Notes: generated by a model not told the origin, from the sequence alone. A stretch of DNA of 64,000 nt from Butyricicoccus_A sp963601915 (GCA_963601915.1 CAVCGL010000005.1:80197-144196), one strand, 5' to 3'; counted from the first letter of the stretch, positions 8,704 to 16,805 are shown. Made by a program: numbers and translations.

Positions 8704-8732
8704 TTGACATAACACAAGCAATTTTGTATGCT
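8704..8732 (+). promoter_or_regulatory. Strong sigma-A promoter of the MFS gene
   Basis: Perfect TTGACA (8704-8709), a 17-base spacer and TATGCT (8727-8732). Confidence 0.75.
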
Positions 8733-8770
8733 AGTGTTCGTGAGAAAAAATATAAGAGGAAAGGTAGTAC

Positions 8771-8776
8771 ATGTAA
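8771..8776 (+). promoter_or_regulatory. Start-stop element (ATG TAA) ahead of the MFS start
   Basis: An ATG at 8771 sits at the best distance from the ribosome site AGAGGAAAGG (8755-8764) but is followed at once by TAA. The MFS frame then starts at the ATG at 8780, in the same frame and three bases past the stop. Ribosomes would have to reinitiate, or bind with a long spacer. Confidence 0.6.
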
Positions 8777-8779
8777 CAA

Positions 8780-10009
8780 ATGAAACAAGAACAATCTTTT
8801 TTCCAACGCATTGGAAAAGATAAGCGATATATTGTATTAAACTTGTTTTTCGCTTATTTTTCGCTGGGTGTGGCACTCATTATGCTCGGCTCGGTGCTTC
8901 CGGTGCTCAAATCAGACTATGCACTCAATTATCAGGTCGGCGGTATGCTGCTGTCGGTGCAGTCGATTGGCTATGCCGTAGCCGGTCTCGGCGCAGGCTT
9001 TCTGCCGCTGTATTTTGGGCTGAAAAAATCCTTTATTCTGCTGACCTCCGGCACGTGCATCGGCATGGGAATGCTGCTCGCAAGCGGCAATCCGGTTTGG
9101 CTGCTCATTGCGATGGGCTTGATTGGCATCAGTAAGGGCGCAGTGACCAACTATAACAATCAGATCATGACGGAGCTGGCGGAGGGCGATGCCGGTCCGC
9201 TCAACCTGATGCACGCATTTTTTGCCATTGGCGCATGTCTGGCTCCGCTTATCGTACTGGTATGCGGAAAGATTGATGCGAGCGGTTGGAGACTGGCTGT
9301 TTTCCTGTCGGCAGCAGCTGTTGGTGTGGGACTGATCGCCATGTTCCGCATGAAGATGAGCGATACGCAGCCGACGCAGGAGCACAGCGAAAGCAAAACC
9401 AAGGTATCTTACGGCTTCTTCAAGGAAAAAATCTTTTGGATTACGATGCTCATCTGCTTTTTCTATCAGGGCATTGAGGGAACCATGATGGGTTGGCTGA
9501 CGTCGTTCTTTGTCGATTCGCATGTCATGACGGACAGCTTTGCACAGGTAGTCACTTCTGCGCTGTGGATTGCTCTGCTCATTGGCCGCATTAGCTGTTC
9601 GCGTCTGGCTGCAACGTTCAAGCCGGGCCAGATGATTCTGGCAATGGCCATCGGTCAGTTTATCTTTTTGACTATGCTTGTCACGAGCCACAGCTTTGCC
9701 GGTATGATGATTGCGACGATTGGTTTGGGTCTCAGCATGTCCGGTATGTATGGCACATCGGTATCCAATGCCGGTGATTTGTTCACCCGGTATCCGGTGT
9801 GCATGGGCTTCTTTGTCTTGATGACCAGCTCCGGTGCCGTGGTTGCTCCGGCGGTTGTCGGTGCCGTAGCAAATGCATCGAATATGCGTTTGGGCATTTC
9901 GTGTCTACTGCTGGCAGCGGTTGCGCTGGTTGTCATGGCGCTCGGCAATGTGCGTATGGGATACCTGCGCCGCCGGAGGGCGAAAAAAGCGAGCAAGCAG
10001 CACGCATAA
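8780..10009 (+). CDS. MFS transporter
   Basis: A 409-residue, 12-helix major facilitator protein. It begins with a hydrophilic tail, then FFAYFSLGVALIMLGSVLP. It has internal two-fold organisation with a charged central loop (about residues 190-215, rich in Glu/Lys) and a basic C-terminus (RRRRAKKASK). The pattern resembles fucose permease/sugar-type or drug-type MFS members, but no substrate can be assigned. It has its own strong promoter and a tight terminator, so it is a single-gene unit. The start is unusual because the preferred upstream ATG is cut off by an immediate stop codon. Confidence 0.85.
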   Translation: MKQEQSFFQRIGKDKRYIVLNLFFAYFSLGVALIMLGSVLPVLKSDYALNYQVGGMLLSVQSIGYAVAGLGAGFLPLYFGLKKSFILLTSGTCIGMGMLLASGNPVWLLIAMGLIGISKGAVTNYNNQIMTELAEGDAGPLNLMHAFFAIGACLAPLIVLVCGKIDASGWRLAVFLSAAAVGVGLIAMFRMKMSDTQPTQEHSESKTKVSYGFFKEKIFWITMLICFFYQGIEGTMMGWLTSFFVDSHVMTDSFAQVVTSALWIALLIGRISCSRLAATFKPGQMILAMAIGQFIFLTMLVTSHSFAGMMIATIGLGLSMSGMYGTSVSNAGDLFTRYPVCMGFFVLMTSSGAVVAPAVVGAVANASNMRLGISCLLLAAVALVVMALGNVRMGYLRRRRAKKASKQHA

Positions 10010-10024
10010 GATTGTTGATAGAAT

Positions 10025-10057
10025 AAAATCCCGCGGTTTTTACACCGCGGGATTTTT
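10025..10057. terminator. Intrinsic terminator after the MFS gene
   Basis: ATCCCGCGGT/ACCGCGGGAT hairpin with a T-run on the plus strand and an A-run before it, so it probably also ends the converging hydrogenase operon. Confidence 0.9.
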
Positions 10058-10074
10058 GTATGTATCAAGAAAAC

Positions 10075-11871
10075 TTACTTATTCACGCCAAAGTGAATGG
10101 TCGTGTCCTCGTCGTTTCGCTGCTGTAAATGCATATTCAGCGGCATAACCCAGCTGTTGTGATCGGTATGCAGCAGTTCTTCTGCCAGCTCGGACATTGG
10201 CTCGCCGAGATAGGTATCGTACAGAATGTTGATTTCCTTGTTCTCGTGCGAGTAACGCAGCGGGCTGAGACGGTCAAGGCTGTACAGCATGTTGCCGCGT
10301 GCATCAGCAAGCTCGTTTTGCTCGAACGGAATCGGCTGACCGCCGCCGCCGACACAGCCGCCCGGACATGCCATGATTTCTACGAAGTCATAGTGTACCT
10401 TGTGGGTCAGAACCGCCTGAATCAGCTTGCGGGCATTGCCCAGACCGCTGGCAACAGCACAGCGAATGGTCGTGCCGTTGAGGTCAAATTCAGCTTCACG
10501 CCAGCCCTCTTGACCACGAATGGAACGGAAGGCGTCTGCCGGAGCGTTTTCGCCGACAACCGTGTGGTATGCCGTGCGCAGAGCGGCCTCCATAACGCCG
10601 CCGGTTGCGCCGAAGATGACACCGGCACCGGAGCCGATACCGAGCGGAGAATCAAATTCTGCTTCCGGCAGGCTGAATACATTGATGTTCTGCATCCGCA
10701 TCAGGCGATCCATTTCACGGGTCGTGAGCACGATGTCAACATCCTGCATGCCGTGCTTTTTGTTTCGGTCAAAGACATGACCGTCTTTTTCTGCCTTTTT
10801 TGCAATACACGGCATGATCGCAACGCTGCAAATCTTTTCCGGATCAATGCCCATCTTTTCGGCAAAATAGGTCTTGGTAATCGCACCAAACATCTGCATC
10901 GGGCTCTTGGCAGTGGAAATCTGCGGCACGAGCTGCGGGTACTGCGACTTGACAAAGCGCATCCAGCCCGGGCAGCACGACGTGAACATCGGCAGATCCT
11001 TCAGCTCGCCGTTTTGCAGGCGCTTCAGGAATTCGGTGGACTCTTCCATGATGGTCAAATCCGCAGAAAATGCGGTGTCAAAGACATAATCAAAGCCCAT
11101 CGAGCGCAGAATGGCAGTCAAGCGGCGAACCGTTGCCATTTCACGCGGCAGACCGTGTGTCTCGCCCCAAGCGGCGCGAACCGCAGGTGCAATCTGTACC
11201 ACGGTAATCTTGTTCGGATCGCGCAGGGCATCCAGCACTTCGCGAGTGTCGTCGCGCTCACGCAGCGCACCGACCGGACAGTGCGTGATACACTGTCCGC
11301 ACAGAGAGCAGTCAGAATCCTTGATTCGTCGGTTGTATGTGACATCGACGGTCGTGCGGGAGCCGGAACCGCTCATGCCCCAAATGCCCAGCGTCTGAAT
11401 CTTTTCGCAGTACTGGACACAGCGCATACATTTGATGCACTTTTGCACATTGCGGTACAGCGGGAAGGTTTCTGTCCAGATGCGCTTGGGCAGATCTTTT
11501 TTGTATGGATTCTTCAGCAGGCCAAAGTTGTTTGCGACCTGCTGTAATTTACAGTTTCCGGCGCGGACACAGATCGAGCACTCGCCGTCGTGCTGGGAAA
11601 GCAGCAGCTCCACATTGATGCGGCGCGCTTCCAGTGCGCGATGAGAGTTGGTGTGGACGACCATGCCTTCGTATACCAGGTTGTTGCAGGAGGAGACCAG
11701 ACGGCTTTCTCCTTCGACCTCTACGCAGCAAATGCGGCACGCGCCGATTTCATTGATTTCCTTGAGATAGCACAGGGAAGGAATGGTGACGCCGGCCTTG
11801 GCAGCGGCTTCCATAATCGTTGTGCCTTCCGGTACGCGGACGGCGATGCCGTTGATAATTACATTTACCAT
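10075..11871 (-). CDS. hydA: [FeFe]-hydrogenase catalytic subunit, multi-cluster type
   Basis: A 598-residue [FeFe]-hydrogenase that interconverts protons and H2 in the cytoplasm. Domains in order: N-terminal [2Fe-2S] ferredoxin (Cys34, 45, 48, 62); His-Cys3 [4Fe-4S] site (His94, Cys98, 101, 107); two ferredoxin-type [4Fe-4S] clusters (CxxCxxCxxxC at 145-155 and 188-198); and the H-cluster domain with TSCCPGW (297-303), MPCIAKK (353-359) and MACPGGCVGGGGQP (500-513). A small-subunit-type tail (about 540-590) follows. All H-cluster cysteines are present. Its ATG overlaps the stop of the upstream flavoprotein gene by seven bases, so the two are translationally coupled and probably form a complex. 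Electrons then probably pass between H2 and NAD(P)H, perhaps with ferredoxin (inference). Confidence 0.97.
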   Translation of the reverse strand: MVNVIINGIAVRVPEGTTIMEAAAKAGVTIPSLCYLKEINEIGACRICCVEVEGESRLVSSCNNLVYEGMVVHTNSHRALEARRINVELLLSQHDGECSICVRAGNCKLQQVANNFGLLKNPYKKDLPKRIWTETFPLYRNVQKCIKCMRCVQYCEKIQTLGIWGMSGSGSRTTVDVTYNRRIKDSDCSLCGQCITHCPVGALRERDDTREVLDALRDPNKITVVQIAPAVRAAWGETHGLPREMATVRRLTAILRSMGFDYVFDTAFSADLTIMEESTEFLKRLQNGELKDLPMFTSCCPGWMRFVKSQYPQLVPQISTAKSPMQMFGAITKTYFAEKMGIDPEKICSVAIMPCIAKKAEKDGHVFDRNKKHGMQDVDIVLTTREMDRLMRMQNINVFSLPEAEFDSPLGIGSGAGVIFGATGGVMEAALRTAYHTVVGENAPADAFRSIRGQEGWREAEFDLNGTTIRCAVASGLGNARKLIQAVLTHKVHYDFVEIMACPGGCVGGGGQPIPFEQNELADARGNMLYSLDRLSPLRYSHENKEINILYDTYLGEPMSELAEELLHTDHNSWVMPLNMHLQQRNDEDTTIHFGVNK

Positions 11872-13703
11872 TGTCTCATTCGACCTCCTCTAAAGTTGCC
11901 GTAGCCGTAATGATCGCAGCGCAGGCAGCGGGAAGATTCCTGCAGAACCTCTTCCTCTGTCATGCCCTCCTTGATGTCGTCAAAGTTATCGACACATTCA
12001 CACGCCGGACGGGTGCGGACGTTGACGCGGCCGCAAGCCGTTGTCGGAGAAAGCGGAGCCTCCGGAATATCCTCGACAGCGGCATGAATGACATGATTGT
12101 AGCCGAGGAAGTTGTCGATATTCGCAGCGGCAACTTTACCGGCAGCAATTGCGCGGATAACCGTGGACGGACCGGTTACGGCGTCACCGCCTGCGAAGGT
12201 CTTGGTGCTGCCCTCTACGATACTATCCGGCAGAGCAGAGAAGCGTTCCCGATTGACGGCGATACCAGCGGCAGCAAATGCCTTGGAGTCGATGCCCTGA
12301 CCGATTGCCACGATGACAATGTCGCACGGAATGACGTTTTCTTCCTTGGTTGCTTTGATTGGACGCGGTCTGCCGTCTCTGCCGACAGGACCGATGTGCT
12401 GCGGCTGGGTGATAAGCGCGGTGACATTGCCGTCTTCGTCTTGCTCAATGCGCAGCGGAGCCTGCAACGGCAGAATGGTAACGCCTTCTGCGGCTGCCTC
12501 TGCAATCTCTTCGGACAGTGCTGTCATATCGTCGACACGGCGGCGATAGACGGTAGTGACATTGGAAGCGCCCAGACGAATTGCCGTGCGGCTGGCGTCC
12601 ATGGATACATTGCCGCCGCCGATGACGCAGACGCGCTTGCCGGTCAGATCCGGCGGATTGCCTTCGCCGATGGCGCGCAGCATAGCAACAGCGGAAACAA
12701 CGCCGTTGCTGTCCTCACCGGGAATACCGACCTTGCGGTCTACGTGGGCACCGATGCACAGCAGAACCGCATCGTATTCGCGCTCAATATCGACAACCTG
12801 AATGTCCTTGCCGACGGAAATATCGGTATGTACTTCAACACCGGTGCTGAGAATGACATCAATATCATTTTGCAGCATGTCCTCCGGCAGACGATAACGC
12901 GGAATGCCGTAACGCAGCATACCGCCCAGCTTTGGGCGCTGTTCGTAAACGACGGTCTGATGGCCCATCAGCTGTAAGTAGAAGGCACAGGTCAGACCGC
13001 ACGGGCCGCCGCCGATGATGGCAACGCGCTTGCCGGTAGACGGCTGGTTGGCAACCGGTGCAACGTGCAGGGCGTGGGTGACAGCGTAATGCTTGATGCC
13101 GCAGATGTTGACGGCGTCATCCACCATGTTTCTGCGGCAGCGTGCTTCACACGGATGCTCACAGATAAAGGCACAGGCGGTCGGGAACGGATTGTCCTTG
13201 CGGATGAGCTTTACGGCATCCTCGCAGCGACCGGCGCGCACGAGAGCGATATAGCCCGGAATATCTACGTGAGCCGGACACAGAGCAACACAAGGAACCG
13301 GCTGTGTCAGGCCGCTGGTGCAGCGGTTGTTGAGCACGTGCTCCTCATAATCATCGCGGAAGCCCTGAACACCGCGCAGCACCATACCGGCAGCCTCGTA
13401 GCCAATGGCACAGTCTGCGGTTTCCAGAATCGTACGGGCGGTACGCTCAATGCGGTCAATGGTCTCTAAAGTGGCGCGCTCGCTCAGAACGTCATCCATG
13501 AGACTGGCAAGCTGGCCCAGTCCGATACGGCATGGGGCACATTTGCCGCAGGTTTGTGCATGACACAGCTTTAGAAAACCGAGAGAAATATCCACTGGAC
13601 ATAGTCCCGGAGGGCTGGCTGCAATACGGCGCTCCAGATCTTGGTACAGACCCTCGACAACAGTTTGCGCCTGGTTCGGGGTATCGAGACTTAATCTGCT
13701 CAA
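11865..13703 (-). CDS. NuoF-type Fe-S / GltD-like NAD(P) flavoprotein fusion, hydrogenase partner
   Basis: A 612-residue fusion. Residues 1-125 match only the C-terminal [4Fe-4S] domain of NuoF/HydB (TCGKCAPCR with Cys52, 55, 58 and Cys98); the FMN- and NADH-binding part of NuoF is missing. The rest is like the glutamate synthase small subunit (GltD): an Fe-S entry domain (CVALCPAHVDIPG and CAFICEHPCEARC), an FAD site GGGPCGLTCA (231-240), and a second nucleotide-binding GGGNVSMDA. A cysteine-containing tail (SSRCLRCD) follows. It likely carries electrons between NAD(P)H and the partner hydrogenase. The start is a TTG with GAGGAG ten bases upstream; no in-frame ATG nearby fits. The stop overlaps the hydA start. 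Confidence 0.88.
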   Translation of the reverse strand: MSRLSLDTPNQAQTVVEGLYQDLERRIAASPPGLCPVDISLGFLKLCHAQTCGKCAPCRIGLGQLASLMDDVLSERATLETIDRIERTARTILETADCAIGYEAAGMVLRGVQGFRDDYEEHVLNNRCTSGLTQPVPCVALCPAHVDIPGYIALVRAGRCEDAVKLIRKDNPFPTACAFICEHPCEARCRRNMVDDAVNICGIKHYAVTHALHVAPVANQPSTGKRVAIIGGGPCGLTCAFYLQLMGHQTVVYEQRPKLGGMLRYGIPRYRLPEDMLQNDIDVILSTGVEVHTDISVGKDIQVVDIEREYDAVLLCIGAHVDRKVGIPGEDSNGVVSAVAMLRAIGEGNPPDLTGKRVCVIGGGNVSMDASRTAIRLGASNVTTVYRRRVDDMTALSEEIAEAAAEGVTILPLQAPLRIEQDEDGNVTALITQPQHIGPVGRDGRPRPIKATKEENVIPCDIVIVAIGQGIDSKAFAAAGIAVNRERFSALPDSIVEGSTKTFAGGDAVTGPSTVIRAIAAGKVAAANIDNFLGYNHVIHAAVEDIPEAPLSPTTACGRVNVRTRPACECVDNFDDIKEGMTEEEVLQESSRCLRCDHYGYGNFRGGRMRQW

Positions 13704-13770
13704 ATCGACTCACTCCTCACTCATAAATATGAAAATGTACGAAAACGAAAAATAGATAATACTTATCCCT

Positions 13771-13799
13771 ATTTTACCGCATCGTACAGATATTTGCAA
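13771..13799 (-). promoter_or_regulatory. Promoter of the hydrogenase operon
   Basis: On the minus strand TTGCAA (13794-13799), a 17-base spacer and TAAAAT (13771-13776), about 60 bases ahead of the flavoprotein start. No clear Rex-type operator was seen. Confidence 0.65.
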
Positions 13800-13921
13800 T
13801 AAAATCAACCAGAAAAAGCTCAAAAAACGAGAAGTTACAAAATAAATCGGATATTCTGCCTAAAAATAAAAGGAAAATAAGATGACGTTTTGACATGCCA
13901 TGACGGCAAACATGCAAAAGC

Positions 13922-13960
13922 AAAAAAATCCCGCAGGCACATGACGGCGTGCCTGCGGGA
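13922..13960 (-). terminator. Intrinsic terminator after hydG
   Basis: Minus-strand hairpin TCCCGCAGGCACG/TGTGCCTGCGGGA followed by a run of seven Ts, 18 bases past the hydG stop. Confidence 0.9.
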
Positions 13961-13977
13961 ACGGAAAAAGACGGAAA

Positions 13978-15393
13978 TTAGAAACGGAAATCGCGCTGAC
14001 CCTCGTGAATATTTTCAATGTACGCCGTTGCTTTTTCTCGCACGGCTTCATTCGGGATGGTGAGCAGTTCTTTCTTGATGAGGGCTTCACCAATCGCACG
14101 TGTTTCCGGAGACGCATAGTCTTCCAGATATTCCTTGAGCGTCATCAAGGCGTTCGGATGACAGCAGTTGACAATCTGTTTGCTCTTGAGCAGAGACATG
14201 AATCGGTCGCCGGTTCTTCCGGCGCGATAACATGCCGTGCAGAAGCTCGGCACATAGCCGAGATCCATCAACCAGTGGACGACTTCATCCAGCGTGCGGC
14301 GGTCGTCGACTTCAAACTGGGTGGTATCATCCGGACGATCTTCTTCGGTGTAGCCGCCGACACTGGTGCGGGAACCGCCACTGATTTGCGAGATACCCAG
14401 ATTCAGAACGCGCTCACGGCTTGCCTGACTCTCGCGGGTGGAGACGATCATGCCGGTATACGGTACGGCAATGCGGATACAGGCGACGATTTTGGCAAAG
14501 GTATCATCGGAAATGCCGTTGTCAAAGACCTCTGGGTCAATGTCATCTGCACGGCGGACGCGCGGCACGCTGATGGTGTGCGGGCCAACGCCCTTATATG
14601 CCTCCAGATGCTCAGCGTGCATGATGATGCCGGTAAAGTCGTAGCGGTAGTTGTTCAGACCGAACAGCACGCCGAGACCGACATCGTCAATGCCGCCGTC
14701 CATGGCGCGATCCATCGCTTCCGTGTGATACGCATAATCCGACTTCGGGCCGGACGGATGCAGCTGTTCATACGACTTTTTGTTGTATGTCTCTTGGAAC
14801 AGGATATAGGTGCCGATGCCTGCGTCCTTGAGCTTGCGGTAGTTTTCCACTGTCGTTGCGGCAATGTTGACGTTGACACGGCGAATGGCACCGTTTTTGT
14901 GCTTGATACTGTAAATGGTTTGGATGGATTCCAGAATGTATTCGAGCGGGTTGTGAATCGGATCCTCACCGGCTTCCAGCGCCAGCCGCTTGTGTCCCAT
15001 GTCCTGCAAGGCGATAACTTCCTGACGGATTTCTTCCTGGGTCAGCTTTTTACGCGGAATATGGTGATTTTTCGCGTGATACGGACAGTATTCGCAGCCG
15101 TTGATGCAGTAGTTGGACAGATACAGCGGCGCAAACATGACGATGCGGTTGCCGTAAAATTCCTCTTTGATTTTGCGGGCGAGCGCATAGATTTTTTCGT
15201 TTTCGTCCTCCAGCTCGCAGTCGAGAAGAACAATGGCTTCCTTGTGGGAAATGCCCTTCATCTTTGCTGCTTTTTCCAGGATCTGGTCAATGACTTCGCG
15301 GTTATTTTTGTTTTTTTCTGCGTAGACAAGACATTCGCGGATTTCTTCATCGCTGATGAATTCCTCTGCCTTCGGTGACATCACGTTGTACAT
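13978..15393 (-). CDS. hydG: [FeFe]-hydrogenase H-cluster maturase HydG (radical SAM tyrosine lyase)
   Basis: A 471-residue radical-SAM enzyme that splits tyrosine to supply CO and CN ligands, as an Fe(CO)2CN synthon, for the H-cluster of [FeFe]-hydrogenase. The SAM cluster motif CINGCEYC (Cys96, 100, 103) and the second-cluster cysteines in CTACYRAG plus a following Cys near NCCHPN are all present. Length is typical. It follows the TM1266-type gene by 25 bases and ends in a strong terminator. The partner maturases HydE and HydF are not in this window. Transcription of the pair probably passes through the switchable leader at 15691-15835. Confidence 0.96.
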   Translation of the reverse strand: MYNVMSPKAEEFISDEEIRECLVYAEKNKNNREVIDQILEKAAKMKGISHKEAIVLLDCELEDENEKIYALARKIKEEFYGNRIVMFAPLYLSNYCINGCEYCPYHAKNHHIPRKKLTQEEIRQEVIALQDMGHKRLALEAGEDPIHNPLEYILESIQTIYSIKHKNGAIRRVNVNIAATTVENYRKLKDAGIGTYILFQETYNKKSYEQLHPSGPKSDYAYHTEAMDRAMDGGIDDVGLGVLFGLNNYRYDFTGIIMHAEHLEAYKGVGPHTISVPRVRRADDIDPEVFDNGISDDTFAKIVACIRIAVPYTGMIVSTRESQASRERVLNLGISQISGGSRTSVGGYTEEDRPDDTTQFEVDDRRTLDEVVHWLMDLGYVPSFCTACYRAGRTGDRFMSLLKSKQIVNCCHPNALMTLKEYLEDYASPETRAIGEALIKKELLTIPNEAVREKATAYIENIHEGQRDFRF

Positions 15394-15418
15394 ACAATTT
15401 CCTCCTGATTTCTCTCTC

Positions 15419-15667
15419 TTACAGCTTGGAATACACGGATTTTGCCGTCACGCCGTCCAGCATACCGATTTTTCCGGACATAGCGCTGATAATGGATACC
15501 GGCGCATCGACAGCGATACTGATGAGCGAGATATGCCGCTTTTCATACGGCAGACCCATGCGGCCGATGATATATTTTCGATACTCGTGCAGAATTTCGT
15601 TGAGCTGGTCGATGTGATCGGCACGTTCGACGACAATGGCGAGAATCGCAACGCGGGTTTCTTCCAT
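15419..15667 (-). CDS. TM1266-family putative iron-only hydrogenase system regulator
   Basis: An 82-residue protein of the TM1266 family, a small ACT/NikR-C-like fold habitually found next to [FeFe]-hydrogenase maturation genes and annotated as a putative regulator. Sequence marks are RVAILAIVVER at the start, LHEYRKYIIGRMGLP in the middle and ISIAVDAPVSIISAMSGKIG near the end. The ATG giving MEETRVAI is chosen because GAGGAGGAG lies upstream; the longer open frame runs back through the leader terminator and is not real. Its function is not established experimentally as far as I know. It is first in the operon with hydG. Confidence 0.9.
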   Translation of the reverse strand: MEETRVAILAIVVERADHIDQLNEILHEYRKYIIGRMGLPYEKRHISLISIAVDAPVSIISAMSGKIGMLDGVTAKSVYSKL

Positions 15668-15690
15668 AGTAAACTCCTCCTCATACATAT

Positions 15691-15721
15691 AAAAACATCC
15701 CTGCGCGGCTGCGCAGGGATG
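15691..15721 (-). terminator. Intrinsic terminator in the leader of TM1266-hydG
   Basis: Minus-strand hairpin CATCCCTGCGC (15721-15711), loop AGCC, then GCGCAGGGATG (15706-15696) and TTTTT, only 20-odd bases before the ribosome site of the TM1266 gene. It lies inside the leader, downstream of the promoter, so it can act as an attenuator. Confidence 0.8.
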
Positions 15722-15835
15722 CAACGAGCTTGTTGTTCACATCCGTCTTTCCCGTGAGAAATTGGATTCTTGCGGGGCAGTCCATGTGCAGTCAGCAGCG
15801 GTTTGCAGTGAGAAGAAACCTTCTGCCTGCGCACC
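15722..15835 (-). promoter_or_regulatory. Candidate attenuator/riboswitch leader of TM1266-hydG
   Basis: The predicted transcript starts near 15832-15835 and begins GGUGCGCAGG. This 5' end is complementary to CCUGCGCA (15717-15710), which is part of the terminator's 5' arm, with two more G-C pairs past a one-base bulge. A second competing hairpin pairs GGAUG (15744-15740) with CAUCC (15721-15717) and CAAC with GUUG inside it. Both would break the terminator. About 100 bases of potentially structured sequence lie between the two halves of the first stem, including GGUUU/AAACC and CCCG/CGGG stems. I recognise no known riboswitch or T-box consensus in it. Confidence 0.5.
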
Positions 15836-15838
15836 GAT

Positions 15839-15867
15839 ATTATACTAACTATATCATAGATTGCCGA
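15839..15867 (-). promoter_or_regulatory. Promoter of the TM1266-hydG leader
   Basis: Minus strand: TCGGCA (15862-15867, four of six to consensus), a 17-base spacer and perfect TATAAT (15839-15844), in the gap after spo0A. Confidence 0.55.
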
Positions 15868-15891
15868 AAAAGTACATGGGGATGCTGCTGT

Positions 15892-16668
15892 TTACGCCTC
15901 GTCTTCGATGACGAACTGACTGTCCAGATGTAATTCATAGCGGACACGGTCAGCGATGGTCAAAATCAGTTCGCGGTTTGGTGGACGGCGCACAGCGCTG
16001 AAGCCTGCCATGCGTCCGCCGGAACGCTTCCACGCGATTTCCACGGCATTTCGGATGTCGCGTTCGACGCTTGTCCATGTCGTGTGATATTTCCGTGCGA
16101 CAGCCGGATACAGGATTTTGGTCACTGACTCTGCGACAGAAGGATCCTTCAGTGTCATGAGAATGCATTCTCGTGCATATCGATAACCGGCGACATGCGC
16201 GGGCAAGTGCAGACTGTTGATAATCTGCGTGACGCGGCGCGAAATATCGTAGGCAGAGGGCTGTCGATGCTCGGAGGAAAATCGACGCGGAATACAGCCA
16301 TACCGTACGATCAGTTCCACAAGGGCTGACAAGTCGATGGGCTTGCGCAGGAAAAAGCTGACACCGAGTCGGTCGCATTCTGCCACGGTATGCGTCGAGG
16401 CAAACGAGGAAAGAACAAAGATGACAGGACATTGTTCTGCCGGCAGGTTGTGCAGCTCCTTGAGAACAGAGAGGGCGTTGTTGCCCGGGATCATCAAATC
16501 AATCAGCAGGGCATTCGGCTGTTCCCGTAGGATTATATCAGTTAATCCATCGCCGGAAGTGTAGATGCCAGTAATCGACAGTTCTGATGAGGACTCGATA
16601 GCCGATGAGAGCGCACGGGTGAAGATAGAATCGTCCGATGCAATCATGATACGAGTGAGCGATAACAT
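15892..16668 (-). CDS. spo0A: Spo0A-family response regulator
   Basis: A 258-residue response regulator with a receiver domain (acidic pair SDD at 11-13, phosphoryl Asp57 in LLIDLMIPG, Lys in FLRKPI) and the Spo0A-specific C-terminal DNA-binding domain. The latter is seen in LHLPAHVAGYRYARECI and TKILYPAVARKYHTT, followed by SVERDIRNAVEIAW. Spo0A is the master regulator of sporulation and stationary-phase genes in Bacilli and Clostridia. The recognition helix differs slightly from the usual SRVERAIRHAIE. Two 0A-box-like sites lie upstream (16797-16805 and 16938-16946), suggesting self-control. Whether this organism sporulates cannot be told here. Confidence 0.88.
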   Translation of the reverse strand: MLSLTRIMIASDDSIFTRALSSAIESSSELSITGIYTSGDGLTDIILREQPNALLIDLMIPGNNALSVLKELHNLPAEQCPVIFVLSSFASTHTVAECDRLGVSFFLRKPIDLSALVELIVRYGCIPRRFSSEHRQPSAYDISRRVTQIINSLHLPAHVAGYRYARECILMTLKDPSVAESVTKILYPAVARKYHTTWTSVERDIRNAVEIAWKRSGGRMAGFSAVRRPPNRELILTIADRVRYELHLDSQFVIEDEA

Positions 16669-16731
16669 AATAAAATCCCCTTTTTATAAAATTTTTGCTT
16701 GGCGTATGTTTGTGTATGCCTTGTATATACT

Positions 16732-16760
16732 ACTATACCGGAATTTGCAAAAATGGACAA
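16732..16760 (-). promoter_or_regulatory. Promoter of spo0A
   Basis: Minus strand: TTGTCC (16755-16760), a 17-base spacer and TATAGT (16732-16737). Confidence 0.6.
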
Positions 16761-16796
16761 TGACGGAGTTGTACAAAAAGTTGCTCAAATCGAAGG

Positions 16797-16805
16797 ATCG
16801 ACAAA
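16797..16805 (-). promoter_or_regulatory. 0A-box-like site
   Basis: TTTGTCGAT on the minus strand, one mismatch from the consensus TTTGTCGAA, about 37 bases upstream of the predicted spo0A -35 hexamer. Confidence 0.45.

Noticed and set aside
10129..11547. Long open frame (472 codons) on the plus strand opposite hydA, and similar ones opposite the flavoprotein (11871-12977), hydG (14005-15378), gltX (60187-61626) and glnS (61895-63307)
   Set aside because: They are antisense shadows of securely identified genes, have low-complexity Arg/Ala/Gln/His-rich products, no ribosome sites and no domain pattern.
15681..15785. 34-codon leader peptide (from the AUG at 15785) running through the hydG-operon terminator
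   Set aside because: No ribosome binding site precedes the AUG, and no run of regulatory codons is seen; kept only as a remote alternative to the RNA switch.
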